A DNA stretch of 64,000 nt, taken from assembly GCF_013170705.1 (NCBI RefSeq), contig NZ_CP033334.1:744001-808000 (forward strand), read 5' to 3'. Source of the DNA: Mesorhizobium loti (GTDB taxonomy: Bacteria > Pseudomonadota > Alphaproteobacteria > Rhizobiales > Rhizobiaceae). Positions 1 through 7,723 of the stretch are shown piece by piece; position 1 is the stretch's first letter; every line of letters starts with the position of its first letter. Both the position numbers and the translations under genes were made by a program. The notes beneath the pieces were generated by a model that worked only from the letters and a program-made list of their open reading frames with translations, had not been told where the DNA came from and did no database searches.

Positions 1-250
1 GGTTGGCGCCGTTCATGATGAAGCGCGCGCCTTCGGCGATGGCGCAGAACTTGCCGATAATGAGCTTGTCGCCGATGAAGGGATAGTGGTGAAGCACGCA
101 TTTGCGCGCGAATTGGTCCGGCCCGTCCGGGTCGTCATAATAGGTGAACTCGCCGATCTCGATGTTCGGCTCCGTCACCAGCGGCTTCAGGAAGCCGACA
201 CGCGTGTGCATCGGGATCGGATGCTTGATGTCGGGGTTGGGTCCGTCCAT
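1..250 (-). CDS. CatB/Vat-type xenobiotic O-acetyltransferase, N-terminal part
   Basis: The gene runs off the left edge; only about 83 N-terminal residues are present, starting at the ATG on the minus strand at 248-250. Seen: a segment PNIEIGEFTYYDD followed by KLIIGKFCAIAEGARFIMNGAN. This is the pattern of the left-handed beta-helix hexapeptide-repeat acetyltransferases of the CatB/Vat class (chloramphenicol and streptogramin acetyltransferases and relatives). Family knowledge: these trimeric cytoplasmic enzymes transfer acetyl from acetyl-CoA to a hydroxyl group. The acceptor here cannot be told; many chromosomal members are not resistance enzymes. The hexapeptide repeats and the catalytic His lie outside the window. 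Confidence 0.8.
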   Translation of the reverse strand, partial: MDGPNPDIKHPIPMHTRVGFLKPLVTEPNIEIGEFTYYDDPDGPDQFARKCVLHHYPFIGDKLIIGKFCAIAEGARFIMNGAN

Positions 251-371
251 ATCGGTTCGTCCGGGAATTGGCAGACAGGCGCATCCGCGGCCGGAGGCGC
301 CTGGTCAAAATAACGTGATCCGCCCTATAGCACCAATCGGCCGGGGAGCCAGTCTCCCGTGGCGAGCAAAC

Positions 372-686
372 TCATTTGTTGCCGCGGCAGATCACGATCG
401 GATTGGACAGCGCGCTGTCGAAACCGCTGCCCTGATAAACGGTGACATTCGAGGCTCCGGGCGGCAGCAGGAAGGTGCCTTCGACGACTTTCTGGTCGCC
501 TGATGCCATGTGGAGAGCCCAGCTAAACGTGCAGAATTGCGGCGGTGCCTTGGGTTCAACGTGGCTGCAGTTCAGTTGCGCGCCGCCCAGCATCGCGGCG
601 CCACCGCAACTGACCGCGTCCTTCGCGACCGCCGCGCCCGGGCACCCGATAAGCGCCGTCACGGCCGCGATCCTGATCCAATTCAT
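372..686 (-). CDS. Small secreted protein of unknown function
   Basis: 104 residues from the ATG at 686. An upstream in-frame ATG would add 20 residues but hides the signal peptide. The N-terminus (MNWIRIAAVTALIGCPGAAVA-K) is a clear Sec signal peptide with an AVA cleavage motif. The mature part is about 80 residues with four cysteines (SCGG, NCSH, FCTF, ICRG), so two disulfides are plausible in the periplasm. I do not recognise the family. It is a single gene between the acetyltransferase and the divergent MarR operon. The signal peptide and the cysteine pattern argue that it is real. Confidence 0.6.
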   Translation of the reverse strand: MNWIRIAAVTALIGCPGAAVAKDAVSCGGAAMLGGAQLNCSHVEPKAPPQFCTFSWALHMASGDQKVVEGTFLLPPGASNVTVYQGSGFDSALSNPIVICRGNK

Positions 687-818
687 CGTCGAAGTCCTTG
701 CCGGAAAATTCGCGCCGCGAGGCGTCTTCTCCGCACCGTGGCCCATGAAATTTTTCTTCCGCGCGGCTTAGTGCGTCTTGCGCGCGCCGTCCAGCAGGAT
801 TATGTGCATGATGATAAT

Positions 819-828
819 GAGCATGCTC
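819..828. promoter_or_regulatory. Candidate MarR operator palindrome
   Basis: GAGCATGCTC is a perfect 10-bp palindrome 34 bases upstream of the marR-type gene, inside a looser symmetric stretch (GTGCATG at 805-811, then CATGCTCAC at 822-830). MarR proteins commonly repress their own efflux operon from such sites. The assignment rests on position and symmetry only. Confidence 0.3.
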
Positions 829-862
829 ACGAAAAGTTGTCCGTAGATCCTGACCTCCTCCC

Positions 863-1327
863 ATGTCCCCCTCGCCAAATATCAGCTTCGTGCTGCACGA
901 CGTTGCGCGCTTGCTTCGGAAGCGGTTCGAGCAGCGTTCCCGGACATCGGGGCTGACCCGCGCCCAGTGGCAGGTGCTGGCCTATCTCTGCCTGCATGAA
1001 GGCATTCACCAGAACAAGCTCGCCGACCTCATCGAGATCATGCCGATCACGCTTGCGCGGCTGCTCGACAAGATGGAGGCGCGCGGCTTCATCGAACGCC
1101 GGCCCGACCCCACCGATCGCAGGGCGTGGCTGCTTTACCTGACCCCGCGGGCCCATCCGCTGCTCGATACCATGCGCGGCAACGGCCAGAAAACCCGAGA
1201 CGAGGCCTTCGCCGGCCTTTCGTCTGAAACACAGCAGCATCTGCTGCAGACCCTAAGCTTGATCAAATCCAATCTGCTCGCGGCTTGCACCCAGCCGGCC
1301 GTCGACCGGGAGAACGTACATGGCTGA
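863..1327 (+). CDS. MarR-family transcriptional regulator of the efflux operon
   Basis: 154 residues, the normal length of a MarR winged-helix dimer. The helix-turn-helix region is seen around residues 35-90 (LTRAQWQVLAYL, then NKLADLIEIMPITLARLLDKME) with the wing residues RRPDPTDRRAWLLYLT. Its 3' end overlaps the start of the HlyD-type gene by 8 bases, so the two are co-transcribed. Family knowledge: MarR proteins of emrRAB-type operons repress until a phenolic or drug-like ligand binds. Inferred role: ligand-responsive repressor of the downstream pump. No strong Shine-Dalgarno is visible before the ATG. Confidence 0.9.
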   Translation: MSPSPNISFVLHDVARLLRKRFEQRSRTSGLTRAQWQVLAYLCLHEGIHQNKLADLIEIMPITLARLLDKMEARGFIERRPDPTDRRAWLLYLTPRAHPLLDTMRGNGQKTRDEAFAGLSSETQQHLLQTLSLIKSNLLAACTQPAVDRENVHG

Positions 1328-2621
1328 ATCAACATCCCCAAAGAAGCCTGCCGAGGATGACCCTTCAACGGGTCGCGCCGGCGACCAGATCATCCTGCTG
1401 GACAGCGAGCGCGAACAGAGGCGCGCCAATGTCGTCATCGACAATGACGAGCTGGAAGCTCCGGTTGCGCTGGAACCCGCGGCACTCGAGGCTCCGGCCA
1501 AGGAGCCGCAGCCACAGCAGGCCCCTGCCGCCCTTGCCCCTCCTGCTCCTGCCCCGGCCAAGCCGAAGCGCGGCCTGACGCGGCCGGTGCTTTTTGCCCT
1601 GCTTCCCGTCGCGCTGGCCGTCGGCGGCTATTATTACGTCACCGGAGGCCAGGTGATGACGACCGACAATGCCTATATCCAGGCGCAGTCGCTGGGCGTG
1701 TCCACCGACGTCTCCGGCACCGTGCAGGAGATCGACGTGCACGAGAACCAGGCTGTAAAGAAGGGCGACGTGCTCTTCCGCCTGCGGCCGGCCTCTTTCG
1801 AAACCGCTCTTGCAGCCGCCCAGGCCCAGCTCGGGACCGTGCGCAATCAGGTACTGACCCTGCAGGCCAGCTACCAGCAATCGCTGTCGCAAATCGAGCA
1901 GGCCGAGGCCGACATTCCCTATTACGAGGCCGCCTTCCAGCGGCAGCAGGATCTGCTCAAGACCTCGACCGCCTCCAAGGCGACTTTCGACAGCGCCCAG
2001 CACGACCTCGTCGCCGCGCGCCAGAAAGTGTCGGTCGCCAAGGCGCAGGCGCAGGCCATGCTTGCCCAGCTGGGCGGCGATGCCAGCCAGCCGGTGGAAA
2101 AGAACCCCTTCTACCTGCAGGCCCAGTCGGGCGTCGATGACGCGCAGCGCAACCTGGGCGATTCGGTGGTCAAGGCGCCGTTCGACGGCATCGTCACCAA
2201 TGTCGACGCGCTTCAGGTCGGCAAGTATCTGCCGGCTTCGCAGCCGGCCTTCAGCCTGGTTTCGTCGACCGATCTGTGGATCGAGGCGGAGCCGAAGGAG
2301 ACCGAACTGACCTATGTGCGGCCGGGACAGACGGCGACGATCAGCGTCGACACCTATCCGGGCGCTGTCTGGCACGGCACGGTCGCTTCGATCAGTCCCG
2401 CCTCGTCGTCGAGCTTCTCGCTGCTGCCGGCCCAGAACACCACCGGCAACTGGGTCAAGGTTGTGCAGCGCATCCCGATGCGGGTGACGGTTGACGATCC
2501 CCAGGGCAAGCCTCCGCTGCGCGGCGGCATGAGCGCCGTGGTCGACGTCGAGACCGGCCATGCGCGCGGCCTGCCGGACTTCGTCACCAACCTCCTGAAC
2601 CGGTACGGACAGAAATCATGA
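1320..2621 (+). CDS. emrA: EmrA/HlyD-type membrane fusion protein of a tripartite efflux pump
   Basis: 433 residues. A hydrophilic Pro/Ala-rich cytoplasmic leader of about 80 residues (longer than in E. coli EmrA) is followed by one membrane anchor near residues 84-105 (PVLFALLPVALAVGGYYYV). Then comes the biotinyl-lipoyl half (TDNAYIQAQSLGVSTDVSG), a helical hairpin around residues 160-260 rich in Ala/Gln, and the second lipoyl half with the beta-barrel (VKAPFDGIVTNVDALQVGKYL). This order is typical of EmrA/HlyD adaptors in the periplasm. It ends 4 bases inside the EmrB-type gene, so translation is coupled. The outer-membrane channel is not encoded nearby and must be supplied in trans. Confidence 0.93.
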   Translation: MAESTSPKKPAEDDPSTGRAGDQIILLDSEREQRRANVVIDNDELEAPVALEPAALEAPAKEPQPQQAPAALAPPAPAPAKPKRGLTRPVLFALLPVALAVGGYYYVTGGQVMTTDNAYIQAQSLGVSTDVSGTVQEIDVHENQAVKKGDVLFRLRPASFETALAAAQAQLGTVRNQVLTLQASYQQSLSQIEQAEADIPYYEAAFQRQQDLLKTSTASKATFDSAQHDLVAARQKVSVAKAQAQAMLAQLGGDASQPVEKNPFYLQAQSGVDDAQRNLGDSVVKAPFDGIVTNVDALQVGKYLPASQPAFSLVSSTDLWIEAEPKETELTYVRPGQTATISVDTYPGAVWHGTVASISPASSSSFSLLPAQNTTGNWVKVVQRIPMRVTVDDPQGKPPLRGGMSAVVDVETGHARGLPDFVTNLLNRYGQKS

Positions 2622-4165
2622 GCAACGCGTCCGCGGCAGGTGCCACACCGGTGGTCGCCAATCGCGGCGCCATCACTGCTTGCGTGATCCTGGCCGTCAT
2701 CATGCAGGCGCTGGACACGACCATCGCCAATGTGGCGCTGCCCTACATCCAGGGCAGCGTGTCGGCCAGCGCCGACCAGATCAACTGGGTGCTGACCTCC
2801 TACATCGTCGCGGCGGCGGTGATGACACCGCCTTCGGGCTACCTCGCAAACCGCTTCGGCCGCAAGCGCATCCTTCTGACCTCGATCACCGGCTTCGTGG
2901 TCGCCTCGGTCCTGTGCGGCTTCGCGCAGTCGCTGCCGCAGATCGTCGGCTTCCGCCTGCTGCAGGGCCTGTTCGGCGCGGCCCTGGTGCCGCTGTCGCA
3001 GAGCATCCTGCTCGATATCTACAGCGTCGAGGAGCGCGGCTCGGCGATGGCGCTGTTCGGCGTTTCGGTGATGGTCGGGCCGGTGCTGGGCCCGGTCATC
3101 GGCGGCTGGCTGACCGAGAATGTCTCCTGGCGCTGGGTGTTTTACATCAACGTGCCGATCGGCGCGCTGGCTTTCGCGGGCGTGTCCCTGTTCGTCCTGG
3201 AAACCAAGCTGGACATCAAGGCAAGGCTGGACTGGCTGGGTTTCGGCATGCTCAGCATCACCATCGCGGCGCTGCAGATGTTTCTCGATCGCGGCGAGCA
3301 GCTCAACTGGTTCTCCTCATCCGAGATCATCGTCGAGGCGTTGATCTGCGCGTCGGCCTTCTACATCTTCCTCGTCCATACCTTCACCGCCAAGAACACC
3401 TTCGTGAACCCGCGGCTCTTCCTGGACAGGAATTTCGCCGTCGGCATGGTCTTCATCTTCATCATCGGCATCACCTATCTCGCCTCGCTGGCGCTGATGA
3501 CACCCTACCTGCAGACGCTGATGGGCTATCCGGTGGTGACGGCCGGCATCGTCATGGGCCCGCGCGGCCTTGGCACGATGGCGTGCATGTTCCTGGTCGG
3601 CAGGCTGATCGGCAAGGTGGATACGCGATGGCTGCTGCTGATCGGCCTGCTGATCACCGCCTGGGCGATGTACGACATGACCGGCTGGACGCCCGATGTC
3701 TCGCAATGGACGATCATCAGCACCGGCTTCGTCCAGGGCGCCGGGCTGGGCTTCCTGTTCGTGCCGCTGACCACCATCACCTTCGCCACCCTGGCGCCGG
3801 AGCGGCGCGCGGAAGGCACCGGGCTTTACAACCTGTCGCGAAACATCGGCTCGAGCGTCGGCATATCGGTGGTCACCGCGCTGTTGACGCAGAATGTGCA
3901 GATCAACCATGCCAACATCGCCACCTATGTGACGCCCTTCAACCAGGCGTTCAGCAACCCGGCGATCGCGCAGGCGATGAACCCCTACACCGCCGCCGGG
4001 CGGGCCGCGCTGGACGGCGTCGTGACGTTGCAGGCGACAATCATCAGCTACATGAACGACTTCAAGCTGATGATGATCCTGTCGCTGGCGGCCATCCCCC
4101 TGGTGCTCCTGCTGCGCAAGCCGGGCACGCCGGCCAAGGTCGACCACAGCGCCGTCATGGAATGA
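2618..4165 (+). CDS. emrB: EmrB-type DHA2 major facilitator drug exporter
   Basis: 515 residues, the usual size of 14-helix DHA2 transporters. Seen: motif D1 region MQALDTTIANVALPYIQ in helix 1, motif A-like GYLANRFGRKRILL after helix 2, and motif C (GPVLGPVIGGWLT) in helix 5. It overlaps emrA by 4 bases (ATGA). Family knowledge: a proton-driven exporter that works with the EmrA adaptor to move hydrophobic or phenolic compounds across both membranes. The actual substrate is unknown; the MarR gene upstream suggests an aromatic or drug-like inducer. The operon ends before the hairpin at 4223-4254. Confidence 0.94.
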   Translation: MSNASAAGATPVVANRGAITACVILAVIMQALDTTIANVALPYIQGSVSASADQINWVLTSYIVAAAVMTPPSGYLANRFGRKRILLTSITGFVVASVLCGFAQSLPQIVGFRLLQGLFGAALVPLSQSILLDIYSVEERGSAMALFGVSVMVGPVLGPVIGGWLTENVSWRWVFYINVPIGALAFAGVSLFVLETKLDIKARLDWLGFGMLSITIAALQMFLDRGEQLNWFSSSEIIVEALICASAFYIFLVHTFTAKNTFVNPRLFLDRNFAVGMVFIFIIGITYLASLALMTPYLQTLMGYPVVTAGIVMGPRGLGTMACMFLVGRLIGKVDTRWLLLIGLLITAWAMYDMTGWTPDVSQWTIISTGFVQGAGLGFLFVPLTTITFATLAPERRAEGTGLYNLSRNIGSSVGISVVTALLTQNVQINHANIATYVTPFNQAFSNPAIAQAMNPYTAAGRAALDGVVTLQATIISYMNDFKLMMILSLAAIPLVLLLRKPGTPAKVDHSAVME

Positions 4166-4222
4166 AGCCGGGCCCGGCTGACTGGGTCGGGACCAGCCAC
4201 GCACATATCCCACAAAAGGAAA

Positions 4223-4254
4223 CCGGGGTCCTGTGAGGGACGACAGGACCCCGG
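4223..4254 (-). terminator. Rho-independent terminator for the fasciclin gene
   Basis: CCGGGGTCCTGT and ACAGGACCCCGG form a perfect 12-bp stem with an 8-base loop. On the minus strand the stem is followed by TTTCCTTTT, so it fits termination of the fasciclin transcript. On the plus strand no T-run follows, but it may still slow emrB transcription. Confidence 0.75.
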
Positions 4255-4360
4255 CCTCGCCGATACGACTTCCCAAGAAACCTGGCACCTCGACGCGAGG
4301 CGGGAACGGCTGGCCGATAAAGCCCCAACGACCTGCCGATACCCCTTTCGCCGGAAGCCG

Positions 4361-4921
4361 CTACTTCGGCAAGAGCACCTTGTTGACGACATGGATGACG
4401 CCGTTGGACTGGTTGACGTCGGCGATGGTCACCTTCGCCATGCCGCCGGACTCGTCCATGATGTAGAGCTTGCCCTTCTTGACCTCGGCGGTGAGCGTGT
4501 CGCCGGAGACGGTCTTCATCTCGTATTTGCCGCCCATAGCCTTGGCCTTCTTCATCATCTCGGCGCCCGAAATCTTGCCGGCCACCACATGCGCGGTCAG
4601 CACCTTGGTGAGCTGGCCCTTGTTTTCAGGCTTCAGCAGCGTATCGACAGTGCCCTTGGGCAATGCCGCGAAGGCTTCATTGGTGGGCGCGAAGACGGTG
4701 AACGGTCCGGCGCCCTGCAAGGTATCGACCAGGCCGGCAGCCTTGACGGCGGCCACCAACGTCGTGTGGTCCTTCGAATTGACGGCATTCTCGACGATGT
4801 TCTTGGTGGTGTACATCGGCGCGCCGCCGACATTCGGGTTCTTGGCGTAGGCAGGAGCGGCAATCGCCACGCCGGCGACAAGGGCCGAAATGGCGATGGT
4901 TCTGAATGATGGCAAGCGCAT
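4361..4921 (-). CDS. Secreted fasciclin (FAS1) domain protein
   Basis: 186 residues from the ATG at 4921, chosen because GGAGGAAG lies just upstream and the protein then begins with a signal peptide (MRLPSFRTIAISALVAGVAIAAPAYA). One FAS1 domain follows: TTLVAAVKAAGLVDTLQ, the H1 motif GPFTVFAPTNEAFAALP, and the H2-like ending NGVIHVVNKVLLP. Family knowledge: FAS1 proteins are extracellular or periplasmic adhesion-type domains. In rhizobia single-domain forms (Nex18/MPB70-like) are common and often stress-linked, but their biochemical role is unclear. It is a single gene between two terminators. Confidence 0.9.
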   Translation of the reverse strand: MRLPSFRTIAISALVAGVAIAAPAYAKNPNVGGAPMYTTKNIVENAVNSKDHTTLVAAVKAAGLVDTLQGAGPFTVFAPTNEAFAALPKGTVDTLLKPENKGQLTKVLTAHVVAGKISGAEMMKKAKAMGGKYEMKTVSGDTLTAEVKKGKLYIMDESGGMAKVTIADVNQSNGVIHVVNKVLLPK

Positions 4922-5043
4922 GTGGTCTTCCTCCGGGTGAGGGCTGATCGGAATTGATAGCCTTTGGAAACGCACACGCAGTCACGTCCCGCGACCGCTC
5001 GCAGTTTCGTCGATCACGGGAACGTGAACGGATATCTTCCCAA

Positions 5044-5072
5044 GAAAAAGCCCGGACAAACCGGGCTTTTTC
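5044..5072. terminator. Bidirectional rho-independent terminator after yidC
   Basis: GAAAAAGCCCGG, loop ACAAA, CCGGGCTTTTTC: a 12-bp perfect stem with A and T runs on both sides, so it can act in both directions. It lies 43 bases after the yidC stop and ends the rpmH-rnpA-yidC transcript. Confidence 0.9.
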
Positions 5073-5114
5073 AGAAGGAGAACTTCTATTCCGCTTTTCG
5101 CGGAAGAAGGGCGG

Positions 5115-6926
5115 TTACTCCGCCGGCGACGGTTTCTTTCGAAAGAGTGCGACCAGATTGTCCCACAGCTCGATCTTGGCGCCCTGGCGCTTCATGATCA
5201 CGCCCTGCTGGAGGATCGAGAGCGTGTTGTTCCAGGCCCAGTAGATGACGAGGCCGGCCGGGAAACCCGCCATCATGAATGTGAAGATGATCGGCATCCA
5301 GGTGAAGATCGCGGCCTGCGTCGGATCCGGCGGCGTCGGATTCATGCGCATCTGCAGGAACATGGTGACGCCCATGATCAGCGGCCAGACACCAATCATC
5401 AGCATATGCGGCAGCGTGACCGGGATAAGGCCGAACAGGTTGAACAGCGACGTCGGATCGGGTGCCGCCAGATCCTGGATCCAGCCGAAGAACGGCGCGT
5501 GGCGCATCTCGATGGTGATGTAGAGCACCTTGTAGAGCGAGAAGAAGACCGGAATCTGCAGCGCCACCGGCCAGCAGCCGGCAAGCGGATTGATCTTCTC
5601 GGTCTTGTACAGCTCCATCATCGCCTGCTGCTGCTTCATCTTGTCGTCCGCGTATTTCTCGCGGATCTCCAGCATCTTGGGCTGCACCTTCTTCATGTTC
5701 GCCATCGACGCGTAGGACTTGTTGGCGAGCGGGAAGAAGATGGCCTTGACGATGACGGTGGTGGCGAGGATCGCCAGGCCGAAATTGCCGAAGAATTTGT
5801 AGAGCGTGTCGATCAGCCAGAACATCGGTTTGGTGATGAAATAGAACCAGCCCCAGTCGATCACCAGATTGAACTGGCGAATGTTCCGGTCCTTCTCATA
5901 GGCGTTGATCTTGGCGACTTCCTTGGCGCCGGCGAAGATCTCGGTCTCGACGGTCGCGGACTGGCCGGCATCGACATTGATCGCATCGGTGAGGAAGTCG
6001 GACTGATAGCGGTGGCGGCCATCCTCGAAAAAGGCATAGCGCGGCTGAAAAGGCTGCTTTTCGGTCGGCACCAGCGTCACGGCCCAGTATTTGTCGGTGA
6101 TGCCGAGCCAGCCGTCGGTCGACTTTCCCGGCGTGACCTGCTTTTCAGACTCGATCTTGGCGTATTTATATTCGGCCAGGCCTTCGGTGCCGGTCACGCC
6201 GATCAGCCCCTCATGCAGCACATAAGTGCTGGCGACGGCCGGCTTGTCGTAGCGGGTGACGCGGCCGTAATTGAACAGCGAAACCGCGCTCGAGCCGGAA
6301 TTCTGCACCGTGTCCGACACCGTGAACATGTAGTCGCCGTCCACGGAGAAGGTGCGCCTGAAGGTCAGGCCCTTGTCGTTGGTGTAGGTCAGCGTCACCG
6401 GCGTCGACGGGGTCAGCGTCGGATTGCCGTCGACACTCCACGCCGTTTCCGCACCGGGCACAGGACCGGTCTTGTCGTTGCCGACGAAGCCGATCTCGGC
6501 GAAATATCCGGTGGGCAGCGCCTGCGGGTTGAGCAGTTCGATCTCGGGCGAATTCTTGTCGACGGTCTCGGTGTAGTGCTTGAGCTTGAGGTCGTCGAGC
6601 CGCGCGCCGGTCAGGTTGATCGAGCCCTCGAGGCTCGGCGTGTCGATCTTGACGCGCTTCGATGCGGCAAGCGCCTGATCGCGGCTGGCCGCGGTGACGG
6701 TATCACCGCCTGGCGCGCTGGGAATGGTGCCTGGTGCAGGTGCCGGTGTTGCAGCACCCGGATTGGCCGCTTCCGCCGCCTTCTTCTGCTCCGCCGCCCG
6801 CTGCTGCTCGATCTTGGCGGCCTCGCGCTGCTGCTCGACGCGCGGGTTCATGTAGAAAACCTGCCACAAAGTCAGGATCAGCACCGACAGCGCGATGGTG
6901 ATGAAGAAGTTCCGGTTGTTTTCCAT
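5115..6926 (-). CDS. yidC: Membrane protein insertase YidC
   Basis: 603 residues, the normal alphaproteobacterial size. The first membrane segment is at residues 5-25 (NFFITIALSVLILTLWQVFYM), then a Glu/Ala/Gln linker, the large periplasmic beta-sandwich domain (about residues 85-350), and the conserved insertase core with five helices (WFYFITKPMFWLIDTLY; NPLAGCWPVALQIPVFFSLYKVLY; PAGLVIYWAWNNTLSILQQ). It inserts Sec-dependent and Sec-independent inner-membrane proteins. It follows rnpA by 14 bases in the classic rpmH-rnpA-yidC order. The GTPase (engB) and argB genes that often follow in rhizobia are absent here; a terminator comes instead. Confidence 0.97.
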   Translation of the reverse strand: MENNRNFFITIALSVLILTLWQVFYMNPRVEQQREAAKIEQQRAAEQKKAAEAANPGAATPAPAPGTIPSAPGGDTVTAASRDQALAASKRVKIDTPSLEGSINLTGARLDDLKLKHYTETVDKNSPEIELLNPQALPTGYFAEIGFVGNDKTGPVPGAETAWSVDGNPTLTPSTPVTLTYTNDKGLTFRRTFSVDGDYMFTVSDTVQNSGSSAVSLFNYGRVTRYDKPAVASTYVLHEGLIGVTGTEGLAEYKYAKIESEKQVTPGKSTDGWLGITDKYWAVTLVPTEKQPFQPRYAFFEDGRHRYQSDFLTDAINVDAGQSATVETEIFAGAKEVAKINAYEKDRNIRQFNLVIDWGWFYFITKPMFWLIDTLYKFFGNFGLAILATTVIVKAIFFPLANKSYASMANMKKVQPKMLEIREKYADDKMKQQQAMMELYKTEKINPLAGCWPVALQIPVFFSLYKVLYITIEMRHAPFFGWIQDLAAPDPTSLFNLFGLIPVTLPHMLMIGVWPLIMGVTMFLQMRMNPTPPDPTQAAIFTWMPIIFTFMMAGFPAGLVIYWAWNNTLSILQQGVIMKRQGAKIELWDNLVALFRKKPSPAE

Positions 6927-6940
6927 CGAGAGCCCTTGGC

Positions 6941-7294
6941 CTATCGTGTTCCGCGAAGTCGGCGGGAGAGTTCGGCCTTCAACTGGCCGAAGGGGGCGCG
7001 CAGCGCATCATCACGCCCGACGATGACATAATCATTGCCGGGCGCCATGTCATCTGCGGCATGGGTGCGGACGGCTTCTCTCAGCCGCCGCCTGACGCGG
7101 TTGCGCACAACAGCGTTGCCGACCTTCTTGGTAACGGTGTAGCCGACACGCGGCACGCCGCCATCGCCGCGGTCAAGGACCTCGACGAGGAAAAACCGTC
7201 CGCGTCGCTTCTCACCACGACGGACGGCCAGGAATTCCGCGCGTTTCAGAAGCCGCTTGGGATTTTGCCCCACTGGCTTGCCGGTTGCGGGCAA
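6941..7294 (-). CDS. rnpA: Ribonuclease P protein component
   Basis: Protein subunit of RNase P, which trims the 5' leader from tRNA precursors. The core is plain: [44 protein letters not shown] (the RNR motif) and [10 protein letters not shown]. No ATG lies near the family's usual start. I place it at a TTG (7294) preceded by GAGACGAGA, giving 117 residues. A GTG at 7273 (VGQNPKRLL) is the alternative. The open frame extends far upstream through rpmH, but that extension is not real because rpmH occupies the other frame. It is co-transcribed with rpmH and yidC. Confidence 0.88.
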   Translation of the reverse strand: MPATGKPVGQNPKRLLKRAEFLAVRRGEKRRGRFFLVEVLDRGDGGVPRVGYTVTKKVGNAVVRNRVRRRLREAVRTHAADDMAPGNDYVIVGRDDALRAPFGQLKAELSRRLRGTR

Positions 7295-7308
7295 CGATCT
7301 CGTCTCGC

Positions 7309-7443
7309 TTAGGCGCTGAGCCGCTTGCGGCCGCGGTTGCGGCGAGCCGCGACGACGCCACGACCACCCTTGGTGGCCATGCGGGCACGGAAACCATGCC
7401 GGCGTTTGCGGACGAGTTTGGACGGTTGGTAGGTACGCTTCAT
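7309..7443 (-). CDS. rpmH: 50S ribosomal protein L34
   Basis: 44 codons starting at the ATG on the minus strand at 7441-7443. The protein has the full L34 signature: [20 protein letters not shown] then [23 protein letters not shown]. The length matches the family exactly. It is the first gene of the rpmH-rnpA-yidC operon and lies 122 bases downstream of a consensus promoter. The rnpA start follows 14 bases after its stop codon. Confidence 0.97.
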   Translation of the reverse strand: MKRTYQPSKLVRKRRHGFRARMATKGGRGVVAARRNRGRKRLSA

Positions 7444-7564
7444 TTGTTTTAATACCGCGGGGTGCGGCCCTTCTTGATTCTGTCACTTTGTAACAGGAGC
7501 TTTGCCGGGCCTGTTTTGGCGCGATCGAAACCGCGCCGGGACGAATGGCCCGAGCGTGAGCGGG

Positions 7565-7593
7565 CTTATAGAAAGAAGGGTTTTGGAAGTCAA
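7565..7593 (-). promoter_or_regulatory. Sigma-70 promoter of rpmH-rnpA-yidC
   Basis: On the minus strand TTGACT (7593-7588) is followed after exactly 17 bases by TATAAG (7570-7565). This is close to the housekeeping consensus with the ideal spacing. It points toward rpmH and leaves a 5' leader of roughly 115 bases. Confidence 0.75.
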
Positions 7594-7723
7594 TCCGGCG
7601 TCTTCGCGACGTGGACGCAGGTTTCATGACGGTAATTTAATGTTCGGACCAAAGGATGAAATTGGCAAAAAAGGCGTAATCGCCTAATCTTGGCCGATCA
7701 AGTGATTGTGAAGACAGAGTCGC

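Noticed and set aside
5406..7031. Long plus-strand open frame (541 codons) opposite yidC
   Set aside because: It is the antisense shadow of yidC-rnpA: Arg/His/Gln-rich, no family motifs, no ribosome site. GC-rich codon bias creates such frames.
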